From positions 112,339 to 176,338 of the forward strand of contig JBFWPT010000003.1 of the NCBI GenBank assembly GCA_050249835.1: DNA of 64,000 nt. The letters run 5' to 3'. The notes beneath the pieces are model-generated. The model saw only the letters and a program-made list of their open reading frames with translations, searched no databases and was not told where the DNA came from. Shown piece after piece: positions 40,002-48,575 of this stretch. Both the position numbers and the translations under genes were made by a program. Source of the stretch: Miltoncostaea sp050249835. Its GTDB lineage: Bacteria; Actinomycetota; Thermoleophilia; Miltoncostaeales; Miltoncostaeaceae. The stretch's first letter is position 1, and every line of letters starts with the position of its first letter.

Positions 40002-40469
40002 ATGAGCACCACGACACACACGACCGCGGCGCCCGAGCGGCTGACCGTGGGCGGCGACGAGGTCGTCGTCCGCGTCGGCGCGGCCGAGTCGGGCGGCGCC
40101 CTGCTCGTGCTCGACGTCGCCATCCCGCCCGGCGGCGGCCCGCCCGCGCTGCACCGCCACGACCCGGCCGAGGTCTACCGGGTGGAGGACGGCGAGCTGG
40201 CCTTCTACCGGGCCGACGACGGCGGCGCGCCCCGGCGCAGCACGGGCGGCCCCGGGGACGTCGTCCACATCCCGGGCGGCGCCGAGCACACCATCCGCAA
40301 CGAGTCCGGCCGCACGGCGCGGGCGTCGGTCACCTTCGTCCCCGGCGCGCCGATGGAGGCCTTCGTGCGGGCGGCGGCGGCCCTCGACCCCGGCCGGGCG
40401 ACGATGGACGAGGTCGTCGCCCTGGCCGCCCGGCACGGGGTGGAGATCACGCGGCCGCTCGGGCGATGA
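40002..40469 (+). CDS. cupin-domain protein
   Basis: The 155-residue protein has one cupin barrel with a metal-binding pair in ALHRHDPAEVYRVEDGE and a second in GGAEHTIRNES. It could be a small-molecule dioxygenase, isomerase or sensor. CGGAGGT precedes the ATG. It is divergent from MarR and overlaps the convergent alpha/beta hydrolase gene by 23 bp. Confidence 0.75.
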   Translation: MSTTTHTTAAPERLTVGGDEVVVRVGAAESGGALLVLDVAIPPGGGPPALHRHDPAEVYRVEDGELAFYRADDGGAPRRSTGGPGDVVHIPGGAEHTIRNESGRTARASVTFVPGAPMEAFVRAAAALDPGRATMDEVVALAARHGVEITRPLGR

Positions 40470-41142
40470 CCGCCGCGAGCTCGGCGGCGCGGGAGAGCTG
40501 GGGGATGTGGCCGGCGTCGAGCTCGGCGACGGTGCCCGCGTTGGCGGCCATCCGCCGCTGCAGCGCCGGCGAGAACACGAGGTCCTGCGTCGTGAGGACG
40601 TAGGTCGTCGGCCGGCCACGCCAGCCGATCGCCGTCGGCGCCTCGCCGAACACCGACAGCCGGTGGGTGCCGAGGGCGGCGATGACCGGGTCGGCCGTCT
40701 CCTGGCTCACGTCGTTGAACAGCACCCGCTTGGCGCCGGCCGGGTCGAGCGTGGAGAGGCCGTCGTCGGTCGCGCGGATGATCTCGCCGATCGTGCTCGG
40801 CACCGGGTCCTCGGCCATCATCCCGCCGGTCGACTGGCCCTCCTCGGGCATGATCGCGCAGACGTAGACCAGCCCCGCCACGCGGTCGCCCGCCGCCGCG
40901 GCCGCCTCGGTGACCGGGACGCCCGAGTAGGAGTGGCCCACCACCACGGCGGGCTCCGCCAGGGCGTCCAGGCCGGCGCGGATCGCGGCCGCGTCGTCGG
41001 CCATCGAGCCGGCGCCGGCCTCGGCGCACGGCAGGTCGATCGCCGTGCTCGCGATCCCCAGCTTCTCCAGCTCCGCCTGCACGAAGCCCCACGCCCAGCC
41101 CTTCGCCCAGGCCCCGTGCACCAGCAGCACCGGCGCGCTCAT
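40447..41142 (-). CDS. alpha/beta hydrolase
   Basis: The 231-residue enzyme has LLVHGAWAKGWAW (oxyanion hole), the nucleophile Ser in VVGHSYSGVP, an acid in LTTQDLVFSP and the His in LDAGHIPQ. It resembles the salicylate esterase/RsbQ-like group with a short cap. The substrate is likely a small ester. GAGGGGGGAG precedes the ATG. Confidence 0.8.
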   Translation of the reverse strand: MSAPVLLVHGAWAKGWAWGFVQAELEKLGIASTAIDLPCAEAGAGSMADDAAAIRAGLDALAEPAVVVGHSYSGVPVTEAAAAAGDRVAGLVYVCAIMPEEGQSTGGMMAEDPVPSTIGEIIRATDDGLSTLDPAGAKRVLFNDVSQETADPVIAALGTHRLSVFGEAPTAIGWRGRPTTYVLTTQDLVFSPALQRRMAANAGTVAELDAGHIPQLSRAAELAAVIARAAA

Positions 41143-41265
41143 CGCTCCCCCCTCGGTCGTCGGTTCCCCCGCCCGACCCTACGTACCCGGGGGGAGCCCG
41201 GCTCACCGGCGCGGTTCGGGCCCGGCGCGAGCGGGGACCACTCCGGGGACGAGGGAGGGGGACGA

Positions 41266-41850
41266 ATGGCGAAGGTCGCCGTCATCTACTACAGCGCCAC
41301 CCGGCACGTGCACCGGCTGGCGGAGGCCGTCGAGGAGGGCGCCCGGTCGGCGGGGGCCGAGACCCGGCTGCGCCACGTCGAGGAGACCGCACCGGCGGAG
41401 GCGATCGCCGCGAACGAGGAGTGGGAGGCCCACGTGGCCGAGATGGAGGGGCGCCCGACCGCGACCCTCGACGACCTGAGGTGGGCGGACGCCTACGTCC
41501 TCGGGACGCCGACCCGCTTCGGGAACATGGCGTCCCAGCTCGGGGCGTTCATCGACACCACGGGCGGCCTCTGGGCCGAGGGGGCGCTCGCCGACAAGGT
41601 GGCCGCCGGGTTCACGAGCAGCCAGAACGCGCACGGCGGCCAGGAGTCCACGCTCCTCGCCCTGCACGCGACCTTCCACCACTGGGGGGCGATCGTGGCG
41701 GCGCCGGGGTACACGAGCGAGCGGGGCCTGGCGGCCGGCGGCAACCCCTACGGCGCGAGCAGCGTGCAGGCGCCGGACGAGGCCGAGCTCGACTGGGCGC
41801 GGTACGTGGGGGAGCGGGTCGCGACGATCGCGGGGCGCCTGGCCGGATAA
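41266..41850 (+). CDS. wrbA: NAD(P)H:quinone oxidoreductase, WrbA type
   Basis: The 194-residue flavodoxin-like protein has VIYYSATRHVHRLAEAV (FMN phosphate loop), GTPTRFGNMASQLGAFID and the C-terminal TSSQNAHGGQE with YGASSVQ, all typical of WrbA. It should reduce quinones by two electrons using NAD(P)H. GAGGGAGGGGG precedes the ATG. Its stop lies within the promoter of the next gene. Confidence 0.9.
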   Translation: MAKVAVIYYSATRHVHRLAEAVEEGARSAGAETRLRHVEETAPAEAIAANEEWEAHVAEMEGRPTATLDDLRWADAYVLGTPTRFGNMASQLGAFIDTTGGLWAEGALADKVAAGFTSSQNAHGGQESTLLALHATFHHWGAIVAAPGYTSERGLAAGGNPYGASSVQAPDEAELDWARYVGERVATIAGRLAG

Positions 41851-41853
41851 CCT
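41848..41853 (+). promoter_or_regulatory. -10 element, leaderless geometry
   Basis: TAACCT overlaps the wrbA stop and lies 6 nt before the GTG start at 41860. Confidence 0.4.
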
Positions 41854-41859
41854 CGGCCC

Positions 41860-42858
41860 GTGCGGGTCGCGGTGTACCACGGCGAGGGGCGGATCACCCT
41901 GGAGGAGGCCCCGGAGCCGGTGGCCGGCCCGGGGGAGCTGCTGGTGCGCATGACCGCCTGCGGCCTCTGCGGCAGCGACCTCATGACCTGGTACCAGGAC
42001 CCCCGCGCACCGGTGGTGCTGGGCCACGAGCCCGTGGGGGTGGTGGTGGCCGCCGGCCCCGGTGCGCCGATCGCACCCGGAACCCGGGTCCACATCCACC
42101 ACCACGTCCCGTGCATGACCTGCGCGCTCTGCCGTGCGGGCCGGCACACGCTCTGCGACACCTTCCGGGCGACCCGCATCGACCCCGGCGGGCTGGCCGA
42201 GGTCATCCGCGTGCCCGAGCCCAACGCACGCCTGGACACCCTCGTGCTGCCCGACGACCTGCCGCACTGGGTTGCGACCCTCGTCGAGCCGCTCGGATGC
42301 GTGATCCACGGGCAGCGCCTGGCGGGGGTGGCGCCGGGGTCGCGGGTCGCGGTGGTGGGGGCGGGCGGGATGGGGCTGCTCGAGATCGCCGCGGCGCGGG
42401 CGGCCGGCGCCGTCGCGGTCGCGGCCCTCGACCCGCGCGAGGACCGCCTCGGCGCGGCCCGGGCGATGGGCGCCGCCACGCCGGAGCCGTTCGCCGGGGC
42501 CGTCCACGAGGCCCTCGGCGGCCCGGCCGACCAGGTCTTCGTCTGCACGTCCTCCGCGGAGGCCATCGCCTCGGCGCTCCCGCTCGCCGGCCCCGGGGGC
42601 GTGGTGCAGCTCTTCGCGCCGCCCCGCCCCGGGACCCTGGTCCCCCTCGACCTGGGGGCCGCCTTCTTCCGCGAGGTCACGATCCAGTCGACGTACTCCG
42701 CGGGGCCCCTCGACACCCGCGACGCCCTGGCCCTCTTGGTGGCCGGGGCCGTGGACGCCGGGGCGATCATCACCCACCGGGTCCCCCTGGACCGGGTCGT
42801 CGAGGCCTTCGACCTCGCCCGCTCCGGCACCGCCACGAAGGTGGTCGTCGAGCCCTAG
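41860..42858 (+). CDS. zinc-dependent alcohol dehydrogenase (MDR)
   Basis: The 332-residue enzyme has the catalytic zinc site (CGLCGSD, then GHEPVG), the structural zinc loop CMTCALCRAGRHTLC, and the Rossmann motif VVGAGGMGLLE. It belongs to the sorbitol/threonine dehydrogenase branch of the medium-chain dehydrogenases. It probably oxidises a polyol or sugar alcohol with NAD(P). The 123 bp after it hold no gene. Confidence 0.85.
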   Translation: MRVAVYHGEGRITLEEAPEPVAGPGELLVRMTACGLCGSDLMTWYQDPRAPVVLGHEPVGVVVAAGPGAPIAPGTRVHIHHHVPCMTCALCRAGRHTLCDTFRATRIDPGGLAEVIRVPEPNARLDTLVLPDDLPHWVATLVEPLGCVIHGQRLAGVAPGSRVAVVGAGGMGLLEIAAARAAGAVAVAALDPREDRLGAARAMGAATPEPFAGAVHEALGGPADQVFVCTSSAEAIASALPLAGPGGVVQLFAPPRPGTLVPLDLGAAFFREVTIQSTYSAGPLDTRDALALLVAGAVDAGAIITHRVPLDRVVEAFDLARSGTATKVVVEP

Positions 42859-42981
42859 CGGCGCCACTCTCCCGGTTGGACCGCGTGCCGGGTTCCAAGT
42901 GGAACACTTCGCCGAAAGGCCTGCACAGAGGCCGTTCCGCTCGTCCCGGATCCGGCGCCGCGGGACCCCTCCGACGCCCCG

Positions 42982-43347
42982 TCAGGCGGGGGGCCGGCCC
43001 CGTGACACGAGGGCCGTGCAGAGGAAGCCCAGGTCCTCGTCGCCGAGGGCCGTGAGCTGGTGCTCCTCGCCCGAGGCGACGAAGACGGCGTCGCCCGGGC
43101 CGACGTCGGCCACCTCGTCGCCGAGGAGCACGGAGGCGCGGCCGTGGAGCACCAGGATCGCGTGCTCGTGGGGGTGGCTCTCCCGCGCGGATGCCCCGCC
43201 GGCCGGGATGCGGAAGTACCGCATCTCGACGTCGCGGGCGCCCTCGCCGGCGCCGATCAGCGTATGCCGCTCGGCGCCCGAGGAGTAGGCCCGCGGCGCG
43301 ACGCCGTCCCAGGCCCACTCCCCGGTCCGGCGCCGCACGAGGCCCAC
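42982..43347 (-). CDS. cupin-domain protein
   Basis: The 121-residue protein is a single cupin with SHPHEHAILVLHGRA as motif 1 and GEEHQLTALGDE as motif 2. The GTG at 43347 has AAGGGG upstream. It lies 27 bp downstream of the DUF11 surface-protein stop in the same direction, so they could share a transcript, but the functions look unrelated. Confidence 0.75.
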   Translation of the reverse strand: MGLVRRRTGEWAWDGVAPRAYSSGAERHTLIGAGEGARDVEMRYFRIPAGGASARESHPHEHAILVLHGRASVLLGDEVADVGPGDAVFVASGEEHQLTALGDEDLGFLCTALVSRGRPPA

Positions 43348-43374
43348 GCGGTCCCCTTCGGCCTCAGCCGGGGC

Positions 43375-45735
43375 TCACCCGGTCACCGCCGGCTGCTGCG
43401 GCCCCGGCCGCCCGAGGAGGCGGGTGCGCGTCCGGTCGGTCACCCGCGACGCGTTCGTCGCGACGGCGATCCCCTGGGGGGCGCGCACGGAGCCGGCCGG
43501 GCCGAGCAGGCGGAGGCGGAAGCACACGGTGCGGGTGCGGGAGGGCGCCAGGCGGGCCGACGTCCACACGATCCGGCCGCCCACGATGCGCGCGCCCTTC
43601 GGGCGCCCGGCCACCACGGTCCCGGCCGGGACCGGCACCCGGATCGTCAGGACGCGGGCCACCACGCGGCTCCGGTTGCGCACGGTGGCGCAGTAGCGCA
43701 CCACCTGCAGGGGCCGGGCCCGCGCCGGGCCGCGCACGTCGATGGCGAGGCGCGCGCCCGCGGGACGGCCGCCGATCGCGACCGTGGTCGCGTCGCCCAG
43801 CAGGACGGTCACGGGATCGTCGGTGCGCACCTGCGGCTGGCCGTCGGCGTCGACCACGGCCTGGTTCAGCACCCGCGTCGTGCCGGGCGGCAGCGGGTTC
43901 ACGACCTGCGCGGTGAACGCGATGGTCGCCGATGCGCCGGGGGCGAGGGTGCCGATCGCGACGCCGACCGCGGTGTCACCGGAGCCGTTGCCGGCCGTGA
44001 CCGTGCCGGCGGTCGTCGTCACGCTCCCGTTCACCAGGCGGGTGTTCGGGTCGAGCTGGTCGCCCAGCCGCACCCCGGTCGCGGCCTGGTTGCCCGAGTT
44101 GGTGACCGTGATCGAGTAGCGGAGCGTGTCGCCGCCGGAGACGCCGCCGCTGCGGTCCGCGTCCACCTCGAGGGTGGCCGTCTTGGCGGCGCCGAGCCTC
44201 GGGGCGCCCACCACGGTCACCGTCGCCGGGGCGGTGGTGTCCTTGAAGGGCATGCCGGTCGTCGCGCCGGTGAAGTCGATCGTGGCCGTGTTCGGGATCA
44301 CGGTGCCGGCCGGGGTGGACGCCCCGACGCGCACCCGGAAGCGCACCTCGGTGCTCTCGCCGATGCCGAGGGAGCCCCCGGCGGCGGCCGTCGCGCCGGC
44401 GCCGAGGCGGAAGGTCACCCCGCCGCCCGCGGCCTCGGCCTGGTCGTCGCCCGCGGCGTCGGTCTTCGGGCCGGTGTTCGCGCCGCCCGACACCTGGAGG
44501 GAGCCTGCCTCGTAGGTCGTGTTGGCCGGGATCGGGTCGGTGAGGCTCACGCCCACCGCGGCGTCGAGGCCGGTGTTCTGGAGCGCGATCGCGTACTCGA
44601 GCACGTCGCCGGGCTCGACCTGGCCGCCGTTCACGTCGGTGACCGTCTTGGTCGAGGTGAGCGTCGGCGCGAACAGGTCGATCGCCGCCGTCACCACGCC
44701 GGGGTAGTAGCTCTCGCCGCCGGTGATGAGGCCGATCGTCGTCGAGGTCTCGCTGTTGGCGATGAGGCCGTCGACCGCGAGGACCTTGGCGTCGAAGCCG
44801 AGCTGGTTCACGTAGTCGGGGGACTTCGCCGTGAAGCGCGTCCCCTCGCGCGAGAGGGTGCTGTTGAAGAAGTCGTTCGCGGGGCTGAGGGCGTCGGAGA
44901 TGACCGACTGGGGCAGGCTGAACGAGTCCCCGAGGAACACCGACCCCGGGCTGCCCTTGTCCCCGTCGTAGGCGACCACGCCGAGGCGCAGGCGCACCGG
45001 CCCGGCGGGCGGGGCGACGAAGCCGCTGATCGGGATGTTCACGGCGGGGTTGGAGCTCGCGACGAACTGGTAGCCGTCGAACACCGTCAGGTTGCGGAAC
45101 GGCGCCGCCGGGTCGCGGTAGGCGACCACGAGCGACCAGCCGCCCCAGGTGTTGGAGCCCCTGCCGGCCTGGACGTCCGCCACGCCGTAGGTGCCCGCGC
45201 CCGCGGCGGTGACCTGCGCGGTGACGTCCGCGAAGGCGTGGTAGTTCGTCCCGCTGTCCGGGGTGGTGCCGATGATCGTGCCCGTGATCGTCGAGTAGGC
45301 CGCCGCGCCCGGCGCCTGGAACTTGACCGACGCCTGCGCGGCCGCGTTCGGCGGCGGCAGCGCGCCGGAGCCGCCGCCGGCGACGCTCTTGGCGCCCCAG
45401 TAGAGGCCGGCGAACAGGATCGTGGAGCCGGGCGGGAGCTGAAGCGCCGCGCTGCTCGAGTTGAACGTCGCCGGATCGCTGTCCGCGTCCACGAAGCCCA
45501 TCGCGAAGGAGTTGTTCTGGTTCGCGGCGCCGGCCCGGGCGGGCGCGCAGGCCGCGTTCGCCGCCGGGCAGGTCATCACCGTGTTGCCCGTGATCGCGAC
45601 ATCACCGGGCGCGTTCGCCGAGAAGCGCAGGGCGAAGGGGGCGGGGGCCGCGGTGGCGGCGGCCGTGCCGAACGCGAGGACGACGAGGGCGGCGAGCGCC
45701 ATGAGGACGCGCGCCGGTCGGGAGACGATGTTCAC
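43375..45735 (-). CDS. large secreted protein with DUF11 repeats
   Basis: The 786-residue precursor has a signal peptide (LMALAALVVLAFGTAAATAA), an N-terminal beta-rich domain with LFAGLYWGAKS and GGWSLVVAYRDP (DUF3344-like), and then two DUF11-type domains that share YAIALQNTGLDAAVGVSL and YSITVTNSGNQAATGVRL, followed by a diverged third copy ending in an Arg-rich tail. Such proteins form stalks or cell-wall layers. There is no LPXTG anchor. The GTG start has GAAGGTG upstream. Confidence 0.75.
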   Translation of the reverse strand: MNIVSRPARVLMALAALVVLAFGTAAATAAPAPFALRFSANAPGDVAITGNTVMTCPAANAACAPARAGAANQNNSFAMGFVDADSDPATFNSSSAALQLPPGSTILFAGLYWGAKSVAGGGSGALPPPNAAAQASVKFQAPGAAAYSTITGTIIGTTPDSGTNYHAFADVTAQVTAAGAGTYGVADVQAGRGSNTWGGWSLVVAYRDPAAPFRNLTVFDGYQFVASSNPAVNIPISGFVAPPAGPVRLRLGVVAYDGDKGSPGSVFLGDSFSLPQSVISDALSPANDFFNSTLSREGTRFTAKSPDYVNQLGFDAKVLAVDGLIANSETSTTIGLITGGESYYPGVVTAAIDLFAPTLTSTKTVTDVNGGQVEPGDVLEYAIALQNTGLDAAVGVSLTDPIPANTTYEAGSLQVSGGANTGPKTDAAGDDQAEAAGGGVTFRLGAGATAAAGGSLGIGESTEVRFRVRVGASTPAGTVIPNTATIDFTGATTGMPFKDTTAPATVTVVGAPRLGAAKTATLEVDADRSGGVSGGDTLRYSITVTNSGNQAATGVRLGDQLDPNTRLVNGSVTTTAGTVTAGNGSGDTAVGVAIGTLAPGASATIAFTAQVVNPLPPGTTRVLNQAVVDADGQPQVRTDDPVTVLLGDATTVAIGGRPAGARLAIDVRGPARARPLQVVRYCATVRNRSRVVARVLTIRVPVPAGTVVAGRPKGARIVGGRIVWTSARLAPSRTRTVCFRLRLLGPAGSVRAPQGIAVATNASRVTDRTRTRLLGRPGPQQPAVTG

Positions 45736-45831
45736 GGGGGCACCTTCGATTCGGCCTGACGGGCGTGGGATCGCCGCCGCGGAGGCGGCGGGCGCGACCC
45801 TACCATCGACCCCTGGTCGAGGGATATCGGA

Positions 45832-46251
45832 TCACGCCTGGTCCGATTTCCTCGCGACGCCCGCCTCGAATCGCGTCCGGTCGACCACGAAGCGCCGGTG
45901 GGTGCCGGCGCAGATGCGCTCGGCCGCGTCCTCCGCCTCCGCCGAGAACGTGAGCAGGCGCCCCGCGACGGCCTCCAGGCGCACCCGCGCCACGACCTCC
46001 ATCCCCGGGGGCGTGGCGGCGTCGTGACTCAGGTCGACGTGGACGCCGAGGGAGAGCTCCCCCTCGTCGAGGTGCGGGCCGATCGCCCGGATGCAGGCCC
46101 ACTCGATGAAGCCGACCATGAACCCGGTGGCGAAGACGGCGGGCATCGCGGCGAACTCGGGGGACTCGGGGTAGAGGGCGGGGACGGTCTTCGTCTCCGG
46201 GACCACGAACCGCAGCTCGTGCTCCAGGCCGGGGGCCAGCGACTCCTTCAC
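45832..46251 (-). CDS. hot-dog thioesterase of the FlK type
   Basis: The 139-residue protein matches the fluoroacetyl-CoA thioesterase FlK in length and in the positions of its key residues: T42 (FATG), E50 (GFIEW), H76 (DLSHDAATPPG), G69 and R120 (THRRFVV). FlK's gating Phe36 is Met here, while F33 is kept, so the fluorine selectivity of FlK is not expected; a broader acyl-CoA hydrolase that removes a toxic or dead-end acyl-CoA is more likely. GAGGAGG precedes the GTG at 46251. Confidence 0.75.
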   Translation of the reverse strand: MKESLAPGLEHELRFVVPETKTVPALYPESPEFAAMPAVFATGFMVGFIEWACIRAIGPHLDEGELSLGVHVDLSHDAATPPGMEVVARVRLEAVAGRLLTFSAEAEDAAERICAGTHRRFVVDRTRFEAGVARKSDQA

Positions 46252-46303
46252 GGCGCCTCCTCGGGCGTGGACGGGCGGGCCCGGCGATCATGCCCGTCTG
46301 TGG

Positions 46304-46309
46304 CAGGAT
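46304..46309 (+). promoter_or_regulatory. -10-like hexamer, leaderless geometry
   Basis: CAGGAT is followed by 6 nt and the ATG at 46316. Confidence 0.3.
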
Positions 46310-46315
46310 CGGGCC

Positions 46316-46867
46316 ATGGACGCCGGCGACAGGGCGATGAGGGCCTCGGACGGCGAGCGCGACGCCACCCTCGACGCCCTCGCGGAGGCCGCGGCCGAGG
46401 GGCGCCTGACGCTGGAGGAGCTCGCCGACCGCACCGACGCCGCCCTCGCGGCCACGACCCGCGGGGACCTGGAGTTCGTGACCGCCGACCTGCCCGGCGC
46501 GCCGGCCCCGGCGCCCGCCGGCCGGTCCCGCGGCGTCGGCTGGGTGCTCGGGATCCTGGGCGGCGGCGACCACCGGGGGCGCTGGCGCATCGCGCCGCGC
46601 TGCACGGTCGTCAACGTGATGGGGGGCGCCGACCTCGACCTGCGCGAGGCGACCGTCGGGGGCCGCGTCACCGAGGTCACGGTCTGGTCCCTGATGGGCG
46701 GCTCCACGATCACCGTGCCCGCGGGCGTCGAGGTGGACGCCGGCGGGTTCGCGCTCCTCGGGGGGAACGACGTCCGCCTGGAGGGGCCGCCCCCGGCGGC
46801 CGGCGCCCCCGTCATCCGCGTGCGCATGTGGTCGCTCCTGGGCGGCACCGACGTGGTCACCCGCTGA
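46316..46867 (+). CDS. DUF1707 / LiaF-like protein
   Basis: The 183-residue protein has an N-terminal DUF1707 domain (MRASDGERDATLDALAEAA and LTLEELADRTDAAL) and a C-terminal beta-repeat of the LiaF/DUF2154 type, with repeats of the form VVNVMGGADLDLREA and VWSLMGGSTITVP. No membrane segment is obvious. In actinobacteria DUF1707 proteins are often linked to cell-envelope stress. The ATG fits leaderless geometry. Confidence 0.75.
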   Translation: MDAGDRAMRASDGERDATLDALAEAAAEGRLTLEELADRTDAALAATTRGDLEFVTADLPGAPAPAPAGRSRGVGWVLGILGGGDHRGRWRIAPRCTVVNVMGGADLDLREATVGGRVTEVTVWSLMGGSTITVPAGVEVDAGGFALLGGNDVRLEGPPPAAGAPVIRVRMWSLLGGTDVVTR

Positions 46868-46932
46868 GGGCCGGGGCTTCGCCTCCGGCGGGCCCTCGGC
46901 TATGCTGGCCCCCGGGCCTCCGGGTCCGTCGT

Positions 46933-47006
46933 GGTGGACGTAGCTCAGCTGGTAGAGCTCCTGGTTGTGGTCCAGGCGGTCGTGGGTTCGAATCCCATCG
47001 TTCACC
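46933..47006 (+). tRNA. tRNA-His (anticodon GTG)
   Basis: The cloverleaf has acceptor GTGGACG paired to CGTTCAC, an encoded G at -1 opposite C73, and anticodon loop TTGTGGT. Both the extra 5' G and C73 are hallmarks of tRNA-His. CCA is not encoded. TATGCT at 46901-46906 is a plausible -10. Confidence 0.95.
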
Positions 47007-47023
47007 CCTCGACGCCTGTTCCC

Positions 47024-47105
47024 GCGGGTGTGGCGGAACTGGCAGACGCGCTAGGTTTAGGTCCTAGTGGGGCAACCCTTGGAGGTTCGAGTCCTCTCAC
47101 CCGCA
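47024..47105 (+). tRNA. tRNA-Leu (anticodon TAG)
   Basis: The 82-nt class II tRNA has acceptor GCGGGTG paired to CACCCGC, anticodon loop TTTAGGT (TAG), a long variable arm and T-arm GGTTCGAGTCC. It starts 17 nt after tRNA-His, so the two are probably co-transcribed, possibly with tig 17 nt further on. Confidence 0.95.
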
Positions 47106-47122
47106 TACAGGTGCACTGACAC

Positions 47123-48547
47123 ATGCCGCTGACCGCCGACGTGACCACCCTCGAGGACAACCGCGTCCGGCTGGACGTGGCCGTCCCGGAGGACGAGGTG
47201 CAGCGCCGGATGGACCGGGCGATCCGCCGCCTCGGCCGTGAGGTGCGCGTCCCCGGCTTCCGTCCCGGCAAGGCGCCCGCCGAGGTCATCGTGCAGCGCG
47301 TCGGCCACGACGCCGTCGTGCAGGAGATGCTCCGCGACGCGCTCGGCGCGTGGTACTCCGAGGCCGTCGCCGAGACCGGCATCCAGCCGATCGACGACCC
47401 GGACCTCGACCTCGAGAGCGTCCCGGACGAGGGCGACCTCACCTTCACGGCCACGGTGCCCGTGCGGCCGACGGCGACGCTCGGCGACTACGCCGGCATC
47501 GAGGTGGGACGCGCCGACGCCGAGGTGCCCGAGGGGGCGCTGGACGAGCAGCTCGAGCAGCTCCGCAAGCAGGCCGGCCGCCTGCAGCCGGTCGAGCGGG
47601 CCGCGGAGGAGGGCGACTTCGTCGTCATCGACTTCGACGGATCCGAGAACGGCAAGAAGCTCAAGAACGCCACCGCCCGCGACTACCTGGTCGAGATCGG
47701 CGGGGGCCGCCTGGTGCCGGAGTTCGACCGCGCGCTGCGCGGCGTCGAGACCGGCGGGACGGTCGCGTTCCCGGTCACCTACGGGGACACCGACGGGCGC
47801 CCGGAGCTGCGGAACCGCACGGTCGACTACTCGGTCACCGTCAAGGCGGTCCAGGAGCGCGTGCTGCCGGAGCTCGACGACGAGCTGGCGATCGGCGTCA
47901 GCGAGTTCGACACGCTCGACGAGCTGAAGGCCGACCTGGAGCGGCGCCTCCAGGAGTCCGCCGAATCGCAGGTCGACGAGCTCTACCGGCGCATGGTGAT
48001 CGACGCGGTCACCGAGAAGGCCACGGTCGAGGTGCCCGCCGTCATGGTGGACCGCCGCATCGGCACGATCCTCCAGCAGACCGCCGACCAGCTCCCCCAG
48101 GGCGTCTCCTTCGAGCAGTACCTGTCGGCCACGGGCCGCACCCTCGAGCAGGTCGTCGAGGAGCTGCGCCCGGACGCCGAGGCCGCCATCCGCCGCGAGC
48201 TGGTGGTGGAGGCCGTCGCCGACGCCCAGGCCGTCGAGGTCACGGACGAGGAGATCGAGGAGCAGGTCCGCCAGGACGCGGAGGCCACCGGCCGCGCGCC
48301 CGACCGCCTCATGCACGACCTCCAGCACCACGGGGGCTGGGAGGCGCTGCGGCAGGACATGCGGCTCCGGAAGGCCGTGGACCACCTCATCGAGAGCGCG
48401 ACCGCCATCCCGATGGCGCAGGCCGAGGCGCGCGAGCGGCTGTGGACCCCCGAGGACGACCGGAAGAAGGCCGCCGCGACCGCCGAGCCCGCGGAAGGGA
48501 AGGCGGCCCCCGCCGGGAAACTGTGGACGCCCGGCGACCCCCGATAG
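47123..48547 (+). CDS. tig: trigger factor
   Basis: The 474-residue protein has the ribosome-binding domain (GREVRVPGFRPGKAPAEVI, residues 40-58), a PPIase-like FKBP domain (about 155-245) and the helical chaperone domain. It ends in a distinctive tail with LWTPEDD and LWTPGDPR repeated 40 residues apart, a double motif not needed for chaperone function. It is the first gene of the tig-clpP-clpX-valS-folC block, as is common in bacteria. Confidence 0.95.
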   Translation: MPLTADVTTLEDNRVRLDVAVPEDEVQRRMDRAIRRLGREVRVPGFRPGKAPAEVIVQRVGHDAVVQEMLRDALGAWYSEAVAETGIQPIDDPDLDLESVPDEGDLTFTATVPVRPTATLGDYAGIEVGRADAEVPEGALDEQLEQLRKQAGRLQPVERAAEEGDFVVIDFDGSENGKKLKNATARDYLVEIGGGRLVPEFDRALRGVETGGTVAFPVTYGDTDGRPELRNRTVDYSVTVKAVQERVLPELDDELAIGVSEFDTLDELKADLERRLQESAESQVDELYRRMVIDAVTEKATVEVPAVMVDRRIGTILQQTADQLPQGVSFEQYLSATGRTLEQVVEELRPDAEAAIRRELVVEAVADAQAVEVTDEEIEEQVRQDAEATGRAPDRLMHDLQHHGGWEALRQDMRLRKAVDHLIESATAIPMAQAEARERLWTPEDDRKKAAATAEPAEGKAAPAGKLWTPGDPR

Positions 48548-48575
48548 CCCGCACGACCGGAACGGAGCCCACCGC

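Noticed and set aside
43060..45759. 899-residue open frame on the + strand across the DUF11 protein
   Set aside because: Shadow frame with no motif; the minus frame has a signal peptide and recognisable DUF11 repeats.
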